DNA from: Paracamarosporium sp. OC-R06-R3
Lineage: Eukaryota > Ascomycota > Dothideomycetes > Pleosporales > Didymosphaeriaceae
DNA: 64,000 nt
Direction: 5' to 3'
Assembly: GCA_019828545.1 (NCBI GenBank)
Contig: JACVRA010000248.1
Coordinates: 288,296-352,295 of the forward strand
Shown here: piece by piece, positions 1 to 10,878 of the stretch
How the letters are laid out: each line of letters begins with the position of its first letter
Position numbering within the stretch: the stretch's first letter is position 1
Made by a program: the position numbers and the translations under genes
The notes under the pieces: model-generated
What the model saw: only the letters and a program-made list of their open reading frames with translations
Told to the model about the DNA's origin: nothing
Database searches by the model: none

Positions 1-1332
1 CCGCCTCCGTGGCGCGGTCGGGCCAGGCCTTGGCATCTGATAGCCAACAATCGCACGTCGACATGCCATAGAAACCTTCAGCTGCTGCCGAACGTCGCCT
101 CGGCACGGCGAGGTTTTCTATTTTTCGTTTGCCCAGACTTCGAAAACGTGGCAGGACGCTCTTTTGGGGTGACACAATTCTGACATTGGTGGGGCCTTCA
201 CGCCACTTTGTTTAGAGTTACTCACGTCTTTCACGTGTCGATGTATCAGCCTCTAGGCTCTTGCAGCGAAGCGAGCTCAACGGCCTTGGGCGCAGCTGGG
301 GTGCAGCTTAGCTCAACGGATCACATCCGACGGTCGTTGAGTTTAGCTCGAGCACGTTTTTTGGATTCACCTGGATCTTCATTGCATACAAGCATCGCTG
401 TGATTGGGTCCGTACGTCACCTCTACGAGTCCATCTCAGGCGGCACGGCCTAGCTGGTGAACAGTCGCGGATGAGGCGTAACGTGAGCTTCAGGAACGAC
501 GTCTACTATGGTATTGCCACGCGCATCGAGTTCCTCTCTAATTATGTAACGACTACTGCAGTCATACGGCAGATATTCGATTAGGCTATCTTTGGCCTAG
601 TCCTTCCTTTCTTCTTCTTGTTCAGACATGTTGAAGCCTACCCTCAGACAGGACGAACATCGGGCCAATGGACACAATGAACCTTGGTAGTTTTTCGGTC
701 TCGTTCACTTGTACTATCTCCGTGGTTAAGTGTTATTATGCTTCGTCGTGCAAGTTGGTTGATGCATAGCTATATCAGCTGAACAACAGTGACATCAAGG
801 TATGCATACGGCTGGACCGGGTCACCAATTCATCCTTGTCATTATAATCGAACCAAATGGACAAAATCATGGCCAATAAAGGCAGATGGACATATTGTAT
901 CACACGTGCCGCAGTCTCCTTAACCAATACGAGAAAGTCGATCCGTATGAACTTCTAGATTCCAGGGTTCGAGCGAGGAAACCTGGAGCCGGCAACCGTC
1001 ATTATCATCTGAAGATTACCAGGAATATGTGGGTCACCTAAGGTAGGCAATACAAGGACTAACAGTGTCTTCGAAATGTGATTGAACCTTCATCCAGTCA
1101 CTATGATTGTAGCTCCGAGCTATGACAGCGCAAAGGCAGATGAGAAGACTCTTCCCATAGTGCAAGGTTTGCCTTCAGTAGTCATCTGAAGTCCATCCGT
1201 AAAGCAACGTCGGCATATTTTCGCGTGGAATAGAGTAACTGCTACAAATCTCAATCATCAAAACTATGTCTCCAAGAGTTCCTTACCACGCCTCGATACT
1301 TCCCAATAGCACGACCTCCGCACTCACGCCCT
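1..1332. other. gene-free left edge
   Basis: I recognise no gene, RNA gene or mobile element here. The longest open frames are under 100 codons, begin at non-ATG codons and show no known motif. The stretch ends at the stop of the thioredoxin gene and probably includes its 3' flank. Confidence 0.5.
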
Positions 1333-1656
1333 TCACAAACTTGCCTCGATAGCCTTCCTCAACTCCTTCGGCCTCGCTCCCGTAACCCCCTCCTGGATAT
1401 CCCCATCCTTAAACACGCTAAACGTCGGCATCTGGCTAACCCCTAGCTCCTGCGCTATGTCCGGCGTCTCCTCCACGTCATACGTGTAGAAATGTACATC
1501 CGGGAACTCAGAAACCAGTTTTTGAACCTCGGGCGCAATGGCTTTGCATTGTGCGCACCAGGTGGCTGTGCCTTCGAGGACGGTCACGCCTTCGTACATG
1601 ACGGCTTTTAGGTAGGCGGTTTTGGAGTCGAGAGTTTGGATTGTAGGGGAGGACAT
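1333..1656 (-). CDS. thioredoxin with WCAQC active site
   Basis: A single-exon 107-residue protein of normal thioredoxin length. Thioredoxins reduce disulfides in client proteins and are recycled by thioredoxin reductase. The redox centre is W33-C34-A35-Q36-C37-K, preceded by the beta strand VTVLEGTATW. The cis-proline loop (QMPTF) and the following FKDG strand-turn are also present, so the fold looks complete. There is no signal peptide, which suggests a cytosolic protein. The two residues between the cysteines are Ala-Gln instead of the canonical Gly-Pro, which normally tunes redox potential; the nucleophilic and resolving cysteines are intact. The start is the only early ATG. Assignment to the thioredoxin family is secure; the client is unknown. 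Confidence 0.9.
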   Translation of the reverse strand: MSSPTIQTLDSKTAYLKAVMYEGVTVLEGTATWCAQCKAIAPEVQKLVSEFPDVHFYTYDVEETPDIAQELGVSQMPTFSVFKDGDIQEGVTGARPKELRKAIEASL

Positions 1657-2206
1657 TTTGGAGGTTTGAGTATTGGATTGGTGGAAGATGGTTGGAATGT
1701 GTAGGGGTGTAAACTGCGGAGGGCTATTGCGTCATGTGGTAATGAGCTAGCCAATCATGGACTAAAAGTTCGGCTAGTGTTGGTGTTGATCATCTCAACG
1801 CTATGGTGCTGAGTTGGCACCTGGCCTTGTTGTTCAAAGTGTGCAAATGCATGCCTTTCAATCACTGAGCCATTTACATGTTGCATGGCATAGAACGTTC
1901 AAGTTGAACCATGCCTTGGTGCTCCCAATTTTCGTTATACCGTGTGGAGATAGTCGAGATGAGTGAAGAGCAGGGCAGGCATAGGGTAGGAGTTACGCCT
2001 CACCGGTCCCTAACATCCAAAAAAAACTGCGCAAGTGGACTAGACCAGTCCTCGACGGAAAGCGTGCTGTAATATCATACAGGGACACCGAGATACTCAA
2101 GGTGTTCTTATCCTTACGAAACATCACTAAGAGCCGAAATAAAAGTTGAACATGCTCCCGAAAATCTATTATCGACTTGCTGAGAAAATGCGACGGCCTG
2201 TTCACC
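1657..2206. other. intergenic, no feature recognised
   Basis: This stretch lies between the thioredoxin start and the stop of the expansin-like gene. It should contain the thioredoxin promoter and the 3' end of the neighbour. The open frames that cross it are shadows of the expansin-like exons or random. Confidence 0.4.
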
Positions 2207-2855
2207 CTAATGAACAACCTTCCCACTCCACTGCGAGCAATCCACTTGCTGTGCAGACCCAACCGCAAGGCCAACACCACTGTTTCCAAACAGCGCCTTG
2301 GAAGCACCGCTATCAATGCAAAGGTCGAAGTTGAGGTTCGCTCCATACTGGTTGGTACCCGAGAGACCATTTTGCGCGCAAAGAGGGTTGCCGCTGGCTG
2401 TTTGTCTCATTAGCAACTATCGTCTTACAATTAACAGGAAACAAATGTAAACTTACCAGGGCACAAGTTCGTCACCTGCACCACGATACTGTTCCCAGCA
2501 TTCGACAGCTTGTTCCCACTGCTGTCTGTCTGCGCCGTGAGCTTCCAACAGGTACCACACCCTGGGCCCGCTCCTGCACCAGGGCCGACCCCAAACTCGT
2601 TCTGGGATACGGCGGCGGAGTATCCGGGCTGTTATGTTACTTATCAGTTCATGCCGTTTACAATTAAGCACTTCTCTGTTGCGAAGGTTTACTTACGGAT
2701 GTGTAGAAACCACATGCTGTGGTGGCAACATTGCAGTTACCGGAGCCCCACGTATCGGTCGAGCCATACTGCGTGAAAGAAGCCTTGTACGATGTTGCAG
2801 CGGTGGCGGTCGCGCTGAACGCAGCGACTGAGAGAAGCAGAATTTTGGAGAACAT
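2207..2855 (-). CDS. secreted expansin/GH45-like double-psi beta-barrel protein
   Basis: Three exons on the minus strand, read as 2855-2697, 2628-2457 and 2397-2207. The introns are 68 and 59 nt, both with GTAAGT donors and CAG acceptors, and the phases close to give 173 residues. Residues 1-20 are a clear signal peptide (MFSKILLLSVAAFSATATAA). The mature part follows the fungal expansin / endoglucanase-V-like barrel: GNCNVATTACGFYT, a VSQNEFGVGPGAGAGPGCGTCW segment split by short gaps, a VVVQVTNLCP-like strand, SGNPLCAQNGLSGTNQYG, and a C-terminal VDCSQWSG. Even cysteines in a short secreted protein suggest disulfide bonding. The family loosens or binds plant or fungal wall glucans without necessarily hydrolysing them. 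I cannot tell whether the catalytic aspartates of true GH45 enzymes are present, so I prefer expansin-like to cellulase. Confidence 0.85.
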
Positions 2856-2967
2856 GGTGACTAGTTGTAACGGTCGAGCGCGAGTGAGCAAAATGATGAA
2901 TGAACGGGAGTTAGAGTGTGTGATCAAAGTCGATGTAGACTCGGATACGGAGATAGGGCATCCGTTT

Positions 2968-2976
2968 CTATATATA
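2968..2976 (-). promoter_or_regulatory. TATA-like element of the expansin-like gene
   Basis: A run of alternating T and A (TATATATA type) lies about 115 bp upstream of the ATG at 2855, a plausible distance for a core promoter with a short 5' UTR. It was assigned by sequence and position only. Confidence 0.4.
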
Positions 2977-4200
2977 CTGTTACCTGACCATCTTCCACGA
3001 ACCCGGTTCCTTCCTTCCTTCCTACGAGGCGACGATCCCAACCTGGATTCCCATGCTTCTTCCTACAAGCATTGACCCATCACCATCTCATGGTCTCTAT
3101 CCGCACCTCGGTTGCACAAACCTAAGCCTTTCGCTACACATAGACAAGCTTTTTGGCTCCGGGAGATTATCCGCGGCATCATCGGCAGGGTTGCAGGGTG
3201 AAAGTGTGGGGTGACGGTCCGCGTAGGGGCCACGGAGCTACGAAGCGATAGAAAGCAATTTCGGCACGCTGGATTGTGTTGCGTAGTCGTTTCTATTTCA
3301 AACGCCCGTTCGAGTCTGGATTTGAGCGTGGCTGATGATGGGCGTCAACTTGCCCGCGGAGGATAGCGTGGATGGGCCGCCGACGTTTCAGGTTGAGCGC
3401 TAGTGGGATGACTTTGACAAGTCGATATGCAATGTGAGTTCATAGAGATCCATTTGAGTTCTTTTTTTTTAATTTGTTTTGTTAGGGCGGGATCACGGTG
3501 CCACCCGTAGTATCCGATTTGTACTGCGCGTAGTGTTCTGGAAAAGATCGAGTATCTGTTTTAGTAATAGTATGCGCAAAGAGAAAAGCTAAGCACTATA
3601 TTCCGTCGTGAATTTACCGGTTTTGTGGTTGTGTTTTGTAAACTGATTATAGCATCAAGTGCTTTCAATAGTAACAATCTTAATTCAAAACTGCTGTCTA
3701 GCTGCAAGTCCAATCTGACAAACGGCATCAACGTACTCCGAATTTCCTGCGATGAGCAACAAGGCCCGATAACTACCAGGGAAGAGACTTGAGGCACAAC
3801 CACTGGCACCATATATATTCAGCACCGACCTCCGCTTTTGTTTCTTCATCATTTCATTGACGAACACAGTGTCGATCCAAATTGGAACATAATGCTGATT
3901 ACACACCGAGAAAACGAACTCGAAATTCGTACAAAGACTTGCTCCTTTGCGAATCTATGTTGACTTCATATTCTTTGGCCCAGTGATACGTTGTAAACAT
4001 CGATTTGAAAGGCTCAAAGTATGATCCATCATATACATTGTAGTAACATAGATATGGATATTAAAGTGTATTAGAACGAAACAATACGTATACATTGATA
4101 AAATATAAGCGTATGATCAATGTCCATTACAGACCTTATAAGACCACTACTCTTAGAGTGCTATACCAACAAAGCTCTTAGAGTATAGCACCAATTGGAA
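2977..4200. other. gene-free, AT-rich towards the right
   Basis: No supported gene. The minus-strand open frames of 83 and 73 codons near 3.6-3.9 kb overlap in different frames and carry no motif. The right half is AT-rich with short homopolymers. It separates the secreted protein from the 3' end of the NACHT gene. Confidence 0.4.
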
Positions 4201-4908
4201 TTATTGATCAAAAATTAGATCCAGCATACCGTCAGCCCCATCAATGTTCTCAAGATGTAGTTTGACTGCTTGTCGCAGTGCCGCAGGCAGTGGTAAGCCA
4301 TGTTGCTTTCCAATGATCAGGCATTCTACAAGAGCTTTAAAAGCCTGCTTTTGAATTGGCCCTTGGCATTCTTGGGATATCAAAGCACTCATTGTTTGTG
4401 GGACTGCCTCAGCAATCAACCATCGGTGAGCACTGGGGTTGTCCTGGCAGAGGAGTAGGCATGATGCAGTAAGCATGTTGAGGAACTGACCCCGTCCATT
4501 TGCTTTTGAGCATTGAGCGAATTGGAAGATAGCCGTGAGGAAGAGAAATAACCTGGGGGAGTCGTGGGCTTTGCTGATTGTCATCAGCTCATTGGCGCAT
4601 GCCTGGCTTGCATCACTGAACAGTTGATCCTCATAGCTGCTGCCGATATATCCTTCGTAGTACTCCGCGATAACAGTAGAAAAGTATTCAATCGGCCTTG
4701 GGTCTTTATTTTCAAGCATGCCGATGTGCGCTGTGAGAAGAACAGTCGTCCGGGTCACAACCTCTGTCCTTTTGCCACTCTGGATGCAGCCATCAAAATC
4801 AATCAGGAATTCGCAGACACCGTAGTGCAAAGACTCTCCCGCATCTCTGTGATAAGCAATGGACGCCCAGTGTGAAAACGCCCTGACGGTGATGGTATCC
4901 CCTTCTCT
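4201..4908 (-). pseudogene. in-frame continuation of the NACHT-ankyrin gene past a TAG
   Basis: Directly after the TAG that ends the NACHT-ankyrin frame at 4909, the same reading frame stays open for 235 more codons, down to a stop at 4201-4203. The sequence is amphipathic and leucine/alanine-rich with no internal ATG near its beginning. It contains helix-like stretches such as LFLFLTAIFQFAQCSK and LTASCLLLCQDN. It therefore looks like the original C-terminus of the receptor, now cut off, rather than a separate gene. Alternatives are an unrecognised intron that removes the TAG (I see no convincing phase-correct donor and acceptor pair), readthrough, or a sequencing error. Without transcripts I treat it as a broken 3' end. 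Confidence 0.55.
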
Positions 4909-7900
4909 CTATTTGTGTCGGACTGTTGCGAGCTTGACTTCCGAGCCTACCATGACTGGAATTACCAGTAAAGCTTTAATATATGCAGTGGAGACTACTT
5001 GAAATATCTTGGTTGGGAGATCTGTCATGGCGGCTAGGTTTCTGGGGTTCCTGCCTACAACCACCCGTACTCCAAATTCGCGATATGCTTGCGTCCATTT
5101 TCGTAGTTTTTCCGTCTCATTGTTTTTGACAAGATATTGTAACCCGGACATCGCCTCCCAGCGACCAATCGACGAGTACTTCAGATAGAGTGTCACTAGT
5201 TGTAGAACGAACGGTATACGAAAGGAAAGACTTAGAGTTTTGATCATGATATCGACTTGTCTCGACGAATCTTCATACCGTGCTGCAAAAAGCTGTTCAC
5301 GAAGCCGCAGCAGCTGTTCAACCCGCTCTTTCAATGATTCTGTGGGTTTCTTTAGGGAGATGACCCCTGGAGGAGTGGGTAATCCATCCACACGCGCTCC
5401 TCGTTGGAGTAGCAACTCGATGATCTCTCTGGAATTTGCCTGGATGGCTCGGATTAATGGTGTTTCGCCAAATCTAGCTTCGCCCTCGATCTGAGCGTTC
5501 CGACCTAGCAGTAGAGACACAACGTCCTTATGCTCCCCAGTAATTGCAATATGGAGTGCAGTTAAACTGCTTCGGTCTTTAGAATTTACACGGGCACCAT
5601 GATCGAGCAAAAACTCTGTCACGTCTCGGTGGCCCCGAGTGGCGGCCCAGAAAAGTGGCGTCCTGCCGTAGTTATCCTTTCGCGAGGTAAGACGACGAGA
5701 GAAAACATGGTCGGAGGCTTGCTGATCGAGTAACATCTTGGCCCAGGCTAGATTACCAAAGTACGCTGCTAGGTGCAGGAGCGAGAACGAGGGCGCAGCG
5801 CCGCCGTATTTCTCCTGCTCCCAATAGAATTTCCACCAATCATCCCGCACTGGAGATTCAGCTTGGAAAAAAGGACGCGAAAACTCAGACGGTCCATCGA
5901 TCACATTGACCGCATACCGAAAATGCTCTGGCCAGTATAGGCCAGCATAAGCCAAGAGCGAATTTTGAACAGAGTCGTCGCCGATGCTTCCTGAAGATTT
6001 GTAATTTTCTTCAATAATTTCCAGGCACGTCCGCATAAGAGTCCAATGGGTGGTATGGGTCATGTGAAACATACTGATCCCATCAACATTGACTTGATTA
6101 CTCTGGAAGAACTCTTTTGCTGACTCATGGACCAGATTTACTACATCTTCTTCAATCTTCACCAACATTCCGCAAGATACAAGCCGATTCTTCACCACTT
6201 CGGTTAATGTAGTTTTGTCAGATGCCTCGATCCTGGCTGCCACTGCTAATTCATTTACTGTAAGAGGTCGGGCGGCGAGAACGATCCATTGAAGGATGGG
6301 TACCAACTTTTCTTTGTCTTCGACTTGATCGAGTAGCCGCCGATATATTCCACCAAGGCCTTTAGGAACACCACGAAGGATATTATTAATTTTGCGCCAA
6401 CTCCTCCCTTTCAGCTCATTGGTGACGAAACCAACCCATAAGAGGGTTCCTTCAGCGCCGGCTAACAAGGCCCGCTGAACTTGCAGGATCATTTCCTCAG
6501 AAAGATTTTGCTCGGATGCTAGCTCGGCAACCTTAGCGAAGATATATCTCTCGACATCATTCGAGATCTCTACATCCGATTCATCTAGTTTAATTCGATG
6601 ATACCAGCTGAGCTTGCCGTCCAAAAATGCCGGCTGTGGGCGGGAGAGAAGAATGAGCTTCAAGCTTGGCCTTGTTTTCTCTTCAGGTCTTGATAGATAG
6701 TTCCCTAGGGCGTCAAGAAATTGCTCGAGAGATTCTTTATCGCACTCATCCAGACCATCCAGCACACATACTATCTGACAAGATCCTCTCTGTTGAAGTA
6801 GGGTTAGGAAAAGTCTCCACAGGGAGACAAAGCTGGAAATGGTGTATTTGGTCGTTTCAGACCCTTCAAAGGAGTCCTTGATGTGTTGTGCCAGGTGGGG
6901 ATGAAGGTTGAGCCATTGATGTATAATGCCTCGCATTATCGTCACTGCCGTGTTCCGGTTCTTGTCACGGTTACTACAGAAGTAGTAAAGAAGAACATTC
7001 TGGGTCGAGTCAATGACTGACTGCAACACCTCCGTGATATAAATGGCTAGCATTGTTTTCCCTTTCCCAGGGCCACCTGATATCCAGAGTAGTGGTGGAT
7101 TCGCGCCTGATAACCACTTTTGGTAGGTAGGGTGTTGTACCAGCCATTCACAGGTGCCGATTACATTCCGTCCTTTCAGTAAAATGAGAGAGTTTCGGTC
7201 AACTTCCGGTCTAGTCAAGAGCAAAGCATCGAGAACAGGTGCAGCCACCGCATACATATCTGCTGTCGGAGAAACTGGTTTTTGGACCGGGGGAATCGAC
7301 GACAGAATCTCTTTGGCATATGCTGCCGCTACCGAGAATTTGGAACTATGTGAATCTGCATAGTCACAGATTCCTCGGATGACCAGGCACTGAGACGCAT
7401 CCATCAAGCCAGCCGCCTCTGTCTCGAAACAAAGGATCCCATGCTCACGCGCCAACTTGTCTCGTGTCGCACCTTGTGTCATCAACTGGCTGCCAGACGC
7501 AACCAGACCATAATGAACACTAGGGCCCTGGGTCTCACGTGGTGGCCGATGACAGATCTTATCTGGGTTGCAGCCATTGCAACCGTCTTCCGCGGGCTCG
7601 TGGGTTGTATGATTATAATCCCAGTCAAAGAGAGTGTCCTGCTCCAGGCCTGGATGTGCAAATATATGGGGGTCTTTCTGCACAATCTCGGATAGGTAAG
7701 TGCGGATCTGACTTTCGCCAAGGATGCTATTTGCCTCGGCCTTGCCCATCGCTGTGAGAAGTAGAGCTAATGGTTGATTTAAGACCTCGCTGCTTATAAA
7801 CCAGTCTTCTGCGCGCCCGCTCCCCAAATTGTACTGGACGAGGCCGGGCCGGGCCGCTGTCGATTTACCCACAACAATATCGCCAAGAAAAATATCCTCC

Positions 7901-8199
7901 TTCGTACTTAGCACGCCTCCTCCGATGCCGACCATCAGACTGAACCGGACGGATTTGAAGTTCGCGCGCAACTGCGTCTCGATGGCCGCGGCCGAAGTGA
8001 TGCCGTACAGCCCAGAGTTCGGATAAGCAAGTACAACATTATGGTTGTTGAGACTCCCTAAAACATAGTTGTTGGTGTCGTTTGTAGTCGGATCAGCAGG
8101 TAGACTGGCATGAATGTGATCAAGCATGGCCTCGGCTGCCGCCACCTCGACGGGCAAAGCACAAATCCAACCGACTATATAGTCATCTCGGAAGGCCAT
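4909..8199 (-). CDS. NLR-like receptor: nucleoside phosphorylase domain, NACHT NTPase, ankyrin repeats
   Basis: A 1096-residue open frame starting at the ATG at 8199. Residues 1-300 form a PNP/UDP-phosphorylase-type domain, with YIVGWICALPVE at the start, VGIGGGV near 90-96 and FETEAAGL near 258-265. This domain is commonly the N-terminus of fungal NLR-like proteins. A NACHT NTPase follows, with Walker A GGPGKGKTML at 375-384 and Walker B/sensor VCVLDGLDEC at 477-486. A winged-helix-like middle leads to ankyrin repeats at about 805-960 (for example TPLFWAATRGHRDVTEFLLDHGA). Such STAND proteins act as intracellular receptors in non-self recognition and cell death: the repeats sense and the N-terminus is the effector. 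A TAG ends the frame, but the same frame continues for 235 codons, so the product may be truncated. Catalysis by the phosphorylase domain is untested. Confidence 0.85.
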   Translation of the reverse strand: MAFRDDYIVGWICALPVEVAAAEAMLDHIHASLPADPTTNDTNNYVLGSLNNHNVVLAYPNSGLYGITSAAAIETQLRANFKSVRFSLMVGIGGGVLSTKEDIFLGDIVVGKSTAARPGLVQYNLGSGRAEDWFISSEVLNQPLALLLTAMGKAEANSILGESQIRTYLSEIVQKDPHIFAHPGLEQDTLFDWDYNHTTHEPAEDGCNGCNPDKICHRPPRETQGPSVHYGLVASGSQLMTQGATRDKLAREHGILCFETEAAGLMDASQCLVIRGICDYADSHSSKFSVAAAYAKEILSSIPPVQKPVSPTADMYAVAAPVLDALLLTRPEVDRNSLILLKGRNVIGTCEWLVQHPTYQKWLSGANPPLLWISGGPGKGKTMLAIYITEVLQSVIDSTQNVLLYYFCSNRDKNRNTAVTIMRGIIHQWLNLHPHLAQHIKDSFEGSETTKYTISSFVSLWRLFLTLLQQRGSCQIVCVLDGLDECDKESLEQFLDALGNYLSRPEEKTRPSLKLILLSRPQPAFLDGKLSWYHRIKLDESDVEISNDVERYIFAKVAELASEQNLSEEMILQVQRALLAGAEGTLLWVGFVTNELKGRSWRKINNILRGVPKGLGGIYRRLLDQVEDKEKLVPILQWIVLAARPLTVNELAVAARIEASDKTTLTEVVKNRLVSCGMLVKIEEDVVNLVHESAKEFFQSNQVNVDGISMFHMTHTTHWTLMRTCLEIIEENYKSSGSIGDDSVQNSLLAYAGLYWPEHFRYAVNVIDGPSEFSRPFFQAESPVRDDWWKFYWEQEKYGGAAPSFSLLHLAAYFGNLAWAKMLLDQQASDHVFSRRLTSRKDNYGRTPLFWAATRGHRDVTEFLLDHGARVNSKDRSSLTALHIAITGEHKDVVSLLLGRNAQIEGEARFGETPLIRAIQANSREIIELLLQRGARVDGLPTPPGVISLKKPTESLKERVEQLLRLREQLFAARYEDSSRQVDIMIKTLSLSFRIPFVLQLVTLYLKYSSIGRWEAMSGLQYLVKNNETEKLRKWTQAYREFGVRVVVGRNPRNLAAMTDLPTKIFQVVSTAYIKALLVIPVMVGSEVKLATVRHK

Positions 8200-9188
8200 A
8201 TCTAGGCGGTATGCGGCGGACCCGCGGTAAGGGACTATAGGGAGAATCGCTCTGGATAGGTAAAAGAATCAGTAAAGTAGAAAGTAGAGGACCCGGCCTC
8301 ACAGGATGTATTGAATTAGCTAGGGACGATACCCTAACAAATAGCACTACCGTGGAGCTAAATGTAACGCACGTCAGGCCACAACGCGTGCCTAACAATA
8401 AAATAACACAGTTAGATCCACGGCTGTGTGGTTTTTCTTTTTTCTTTTTTCCAAAGAAAAAAAAGGGAAGGAAGATACTGAAGGCATAAGCAGTTCCACA
8501 CGCAGCTCTGAGGCAAGACTTAGCGCACCAACCCCCTAAACCGAGCGGTTCTTCCGAGCATCCTACTCGTCCAATGCAATGATCACCTTCCCCACGTTTA
8601 GCCGATATTGGGCGGTACGTTATACGGTGGTAGGAGGCGTAAGTAGTGTCAAATCTGGGGGAGCCTAGATCAAAAATAAGAGCCAGTTTCTGGCTCGTGA
8701 GCGTAATTGGGGGGTACCTAACGCTCGGCGTCTTGAGCGATTTTTTTATGCAGCCAATCATTGCATGGGAATAGAGTGTGCAAGCTATAAATGGAAAGCT
8801 GTATTTTATTGGCAAAACGCTAGTCCTCGTTCCACAGTAGCATCGCTCTTACCCACCTACATCTCTAGAAAATGGCGGATCTTGACGAGTTGGCCTCATT
8901 GTCGCAGGAGCATTTTTTTCATCCTTCTCTGAGGACTGAGGTGACGCTGGACTCCATTATACTTATCTGACGCGCGACGTTCAAGCGGCAACCAATCCAA
9001 CCCCACCTTTATTGAACGTAGGATAACGCGCTTTGGCATGTGGCTAAGGGCACTGTTGATTACCTGGCTATCCTCATCGTTATCACCATCAGGCGGGCGG
9101 AAGTATTCGAACATATCGAGATAGCTAGGCTTCTCCCTGCAGTGATCGTGGGCGGGGAATTCCAATCTCATCGGCTAGCGTTGAGAGT
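8200..9188. other. upstream region of the NACHT gene, no gene recognised
   Basis: This contains the presumed promoter of the NACHT gene. A 210-codon minus-strand open frame overlaps the region in another frame. It is rich in low-complexity and basic stretches with no domain, so I do not call it. A small T-rich/A-rich near-palindrome lies around 8433-8470. A 91-codon minus frame at 8896-9171 is also unsupported. Confidence 0.4.
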
Positions 9189-9466
9189 AGTTGATTGAAG
9201 GCATTACGACTCTGTACTCTGGACCAGATATTGCAAGGCTCTTCAGCCTACAGCAGTGAAATACTCGACTTCTGCATCAATTGTTGAGGCATGACTCTTC
9301 ACTATCCTCACCAAACCATACATTTGCAATGACACCAAAGGGGACTGTTGACGAGCAGAGCTATACAAAACTACAGGTTAGTAACTACAAAGCGTTTAGT
9401 GCTTAGCTCCACTTTAGAGCCTAAAGCTAACCCGCTGGGACCAAACCTGGCCTAACAACAACTTGA
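9189..9466 (+). repeat. left arm of inverted repeat
   Basis: It matches the reverse complement of the right arm. The conserved landmarks in order are GACTTCTGCATC, GTTGAGGCATGACT, AAACCATACA, the 20-mer GCTTAGCTCCACTTTAGAGC and CCAAACCTGG, ending near AACTTGA. An insertion of about 30 bp in this arm near 9220-9260 interrupts the outer part. Confidence 0.75.
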
Positions 9467-10365
9467 TTACATGGCTGGGCGCTGAACCCGATCGATTATT
9501 TGGCCAGCCTTCTCACTAGATTTGAACCCGATTGAAATAGTCTAGTGTTGATTGAAGGTCTATATTGAGTTAAAATAAGGCCCTAATGACTCGTTTACGT
9601 GTGATCAACTGCGGGTGGCCGTCCTGGGCGCATAGAACTCAGTGGACGAGCAACAATTGCTGAAGCTTGTAAGGAGTATTCTAGAGCGTATACAGACTGT
9701 AATCGTTACCACATAATACAAGTAATAGGAGATTGCGCGGGGGTCGCGATCATCGAATATAGAGGCGTAAAATAGGTAGAAAAGCAGAGGTTGAGCGTCA
9801 AATCGAGCGTCTGTTTGCCATAGAAATCTCGTCGGAATCTTTGAGAGTACCTGTTATTTGGATTTATTGTTATCGAGCAATGCTCTCTGGCTAAGGACAT
9901 AGTGTCGAGATGTGATGGCTATTACCCACCTGCAAACATTTCTAATCATCGCATCGGATGGCGAGGTGGGGGATATGGGAATAAGGCATGGGGTCGCGAC
10001 AGTATTGACTGTACGAAAGGCAATTTGATGGTCTATCATTCATTGAGTTACCTCACGATCCAAGATACAGGATACACCGCCGCGCGGTCTCCGGCCCTCT
10101 CCTCGACACGAAGTCTTCAATCTAATAAAAGTCATCATCTATCTACAGGTCCAACGTATATGTTGTAAAAAGACTCCGCGCTGCTATCTCCAACACAAGG
10201 TACTACCACCACATGTACGTCACTCCGAAATCTCCTGACGCACAGGCTCACAGTGACATAGAATCCACAAAGCCAAAGATATCTTTAGCAGGAACAGCTA
10301 CCTGAGGTCAATTGTACTAATTTCCAGGCTATGCAGGTACTGATTCGTATAATAGACTAAGACTT

Positions 10366-10610
10366 TCAAGTTATTGTTGGGCCAGGTTTGGACCCAGCGA
10401 GTTGGCTTAGGCTCTAAAGTGGAGCTAAGCACCGAATGCTTTGTAGTTACTAGTCTATAATTTTGTATAACTCTGCTCGTTAATAGTCCCCTTCAGAGTC
10501 ATTGCAAGTGTATGGTTTAGTGACGATAGCAAGGAGTCATGCCTCAACGTTCGATGCAGAAGTTGATTATTTCAGGTTTAGAAGACAGAGTCGTAACGTC
10601 TTTAATCAAC
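10366..10610 (-). repeat. right arm of inverted repeat
   Basis: This is the inverted copy of the left arm. The inner edge is TCAAGTTATTGTTGG and the outer recognisable match is CTTTAATCAAC. Most mismatches to the other arm are transitions. Confidence 0.75.
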
Positions 10611-10878
10611 AAAGATAATTCAAGCAGCAACAGCCGCCTGAGACTAAGACTTTGACTTCGCTCACAACGCAATTCTGAATTGCATGCGTCCATCACTGTA
10701 GTGAGAATCACAGGTACGTCAGTATTGATCTCACGCAATCGTCCGACGATCGATGGCGAGTTTAGTAGGTAATACACGATTGTCGTTCAGTATATACCAA
10801 ATTATGAGTAGAAATGTTGTAACACTGCGCGTCCTATTCCAAGGATTACTATACTTTGCATAACACTACTTCGATAGT

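Larger units (their letters stand above)
9189..10610. mobile_element. decayed element bounded by long inverted repeats
   Basis: Two arms of about 200-280 bp lie in opposite orientation around a unique spacer of about 0.9 kb. The best-matched core is 9267-9466 against the reverse complement of 10366-10564, and the similarity extends outward to about 9189 and 10610 with an indel. No transposase frame is visible in the spacer; the small frames there have no motif. The layout fits a non-autonomous DNA transposon or MITE-like element, or an inverted duplication of another repeat. The arms differ mainly by C/T and G/A transitions, as RIP or methylation-driven decay would give. I could not identify target-site duplications, so the outer limits are approximate. 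Confidence 0.55.

Noticed and set aside
8183..8815. 210-codon minus-strand frame overlapping the NACHT gene start
   Set aside because: No domain, lysine-phenylalanine low-complexity run, different frame from the NACHT gene and no splice link.
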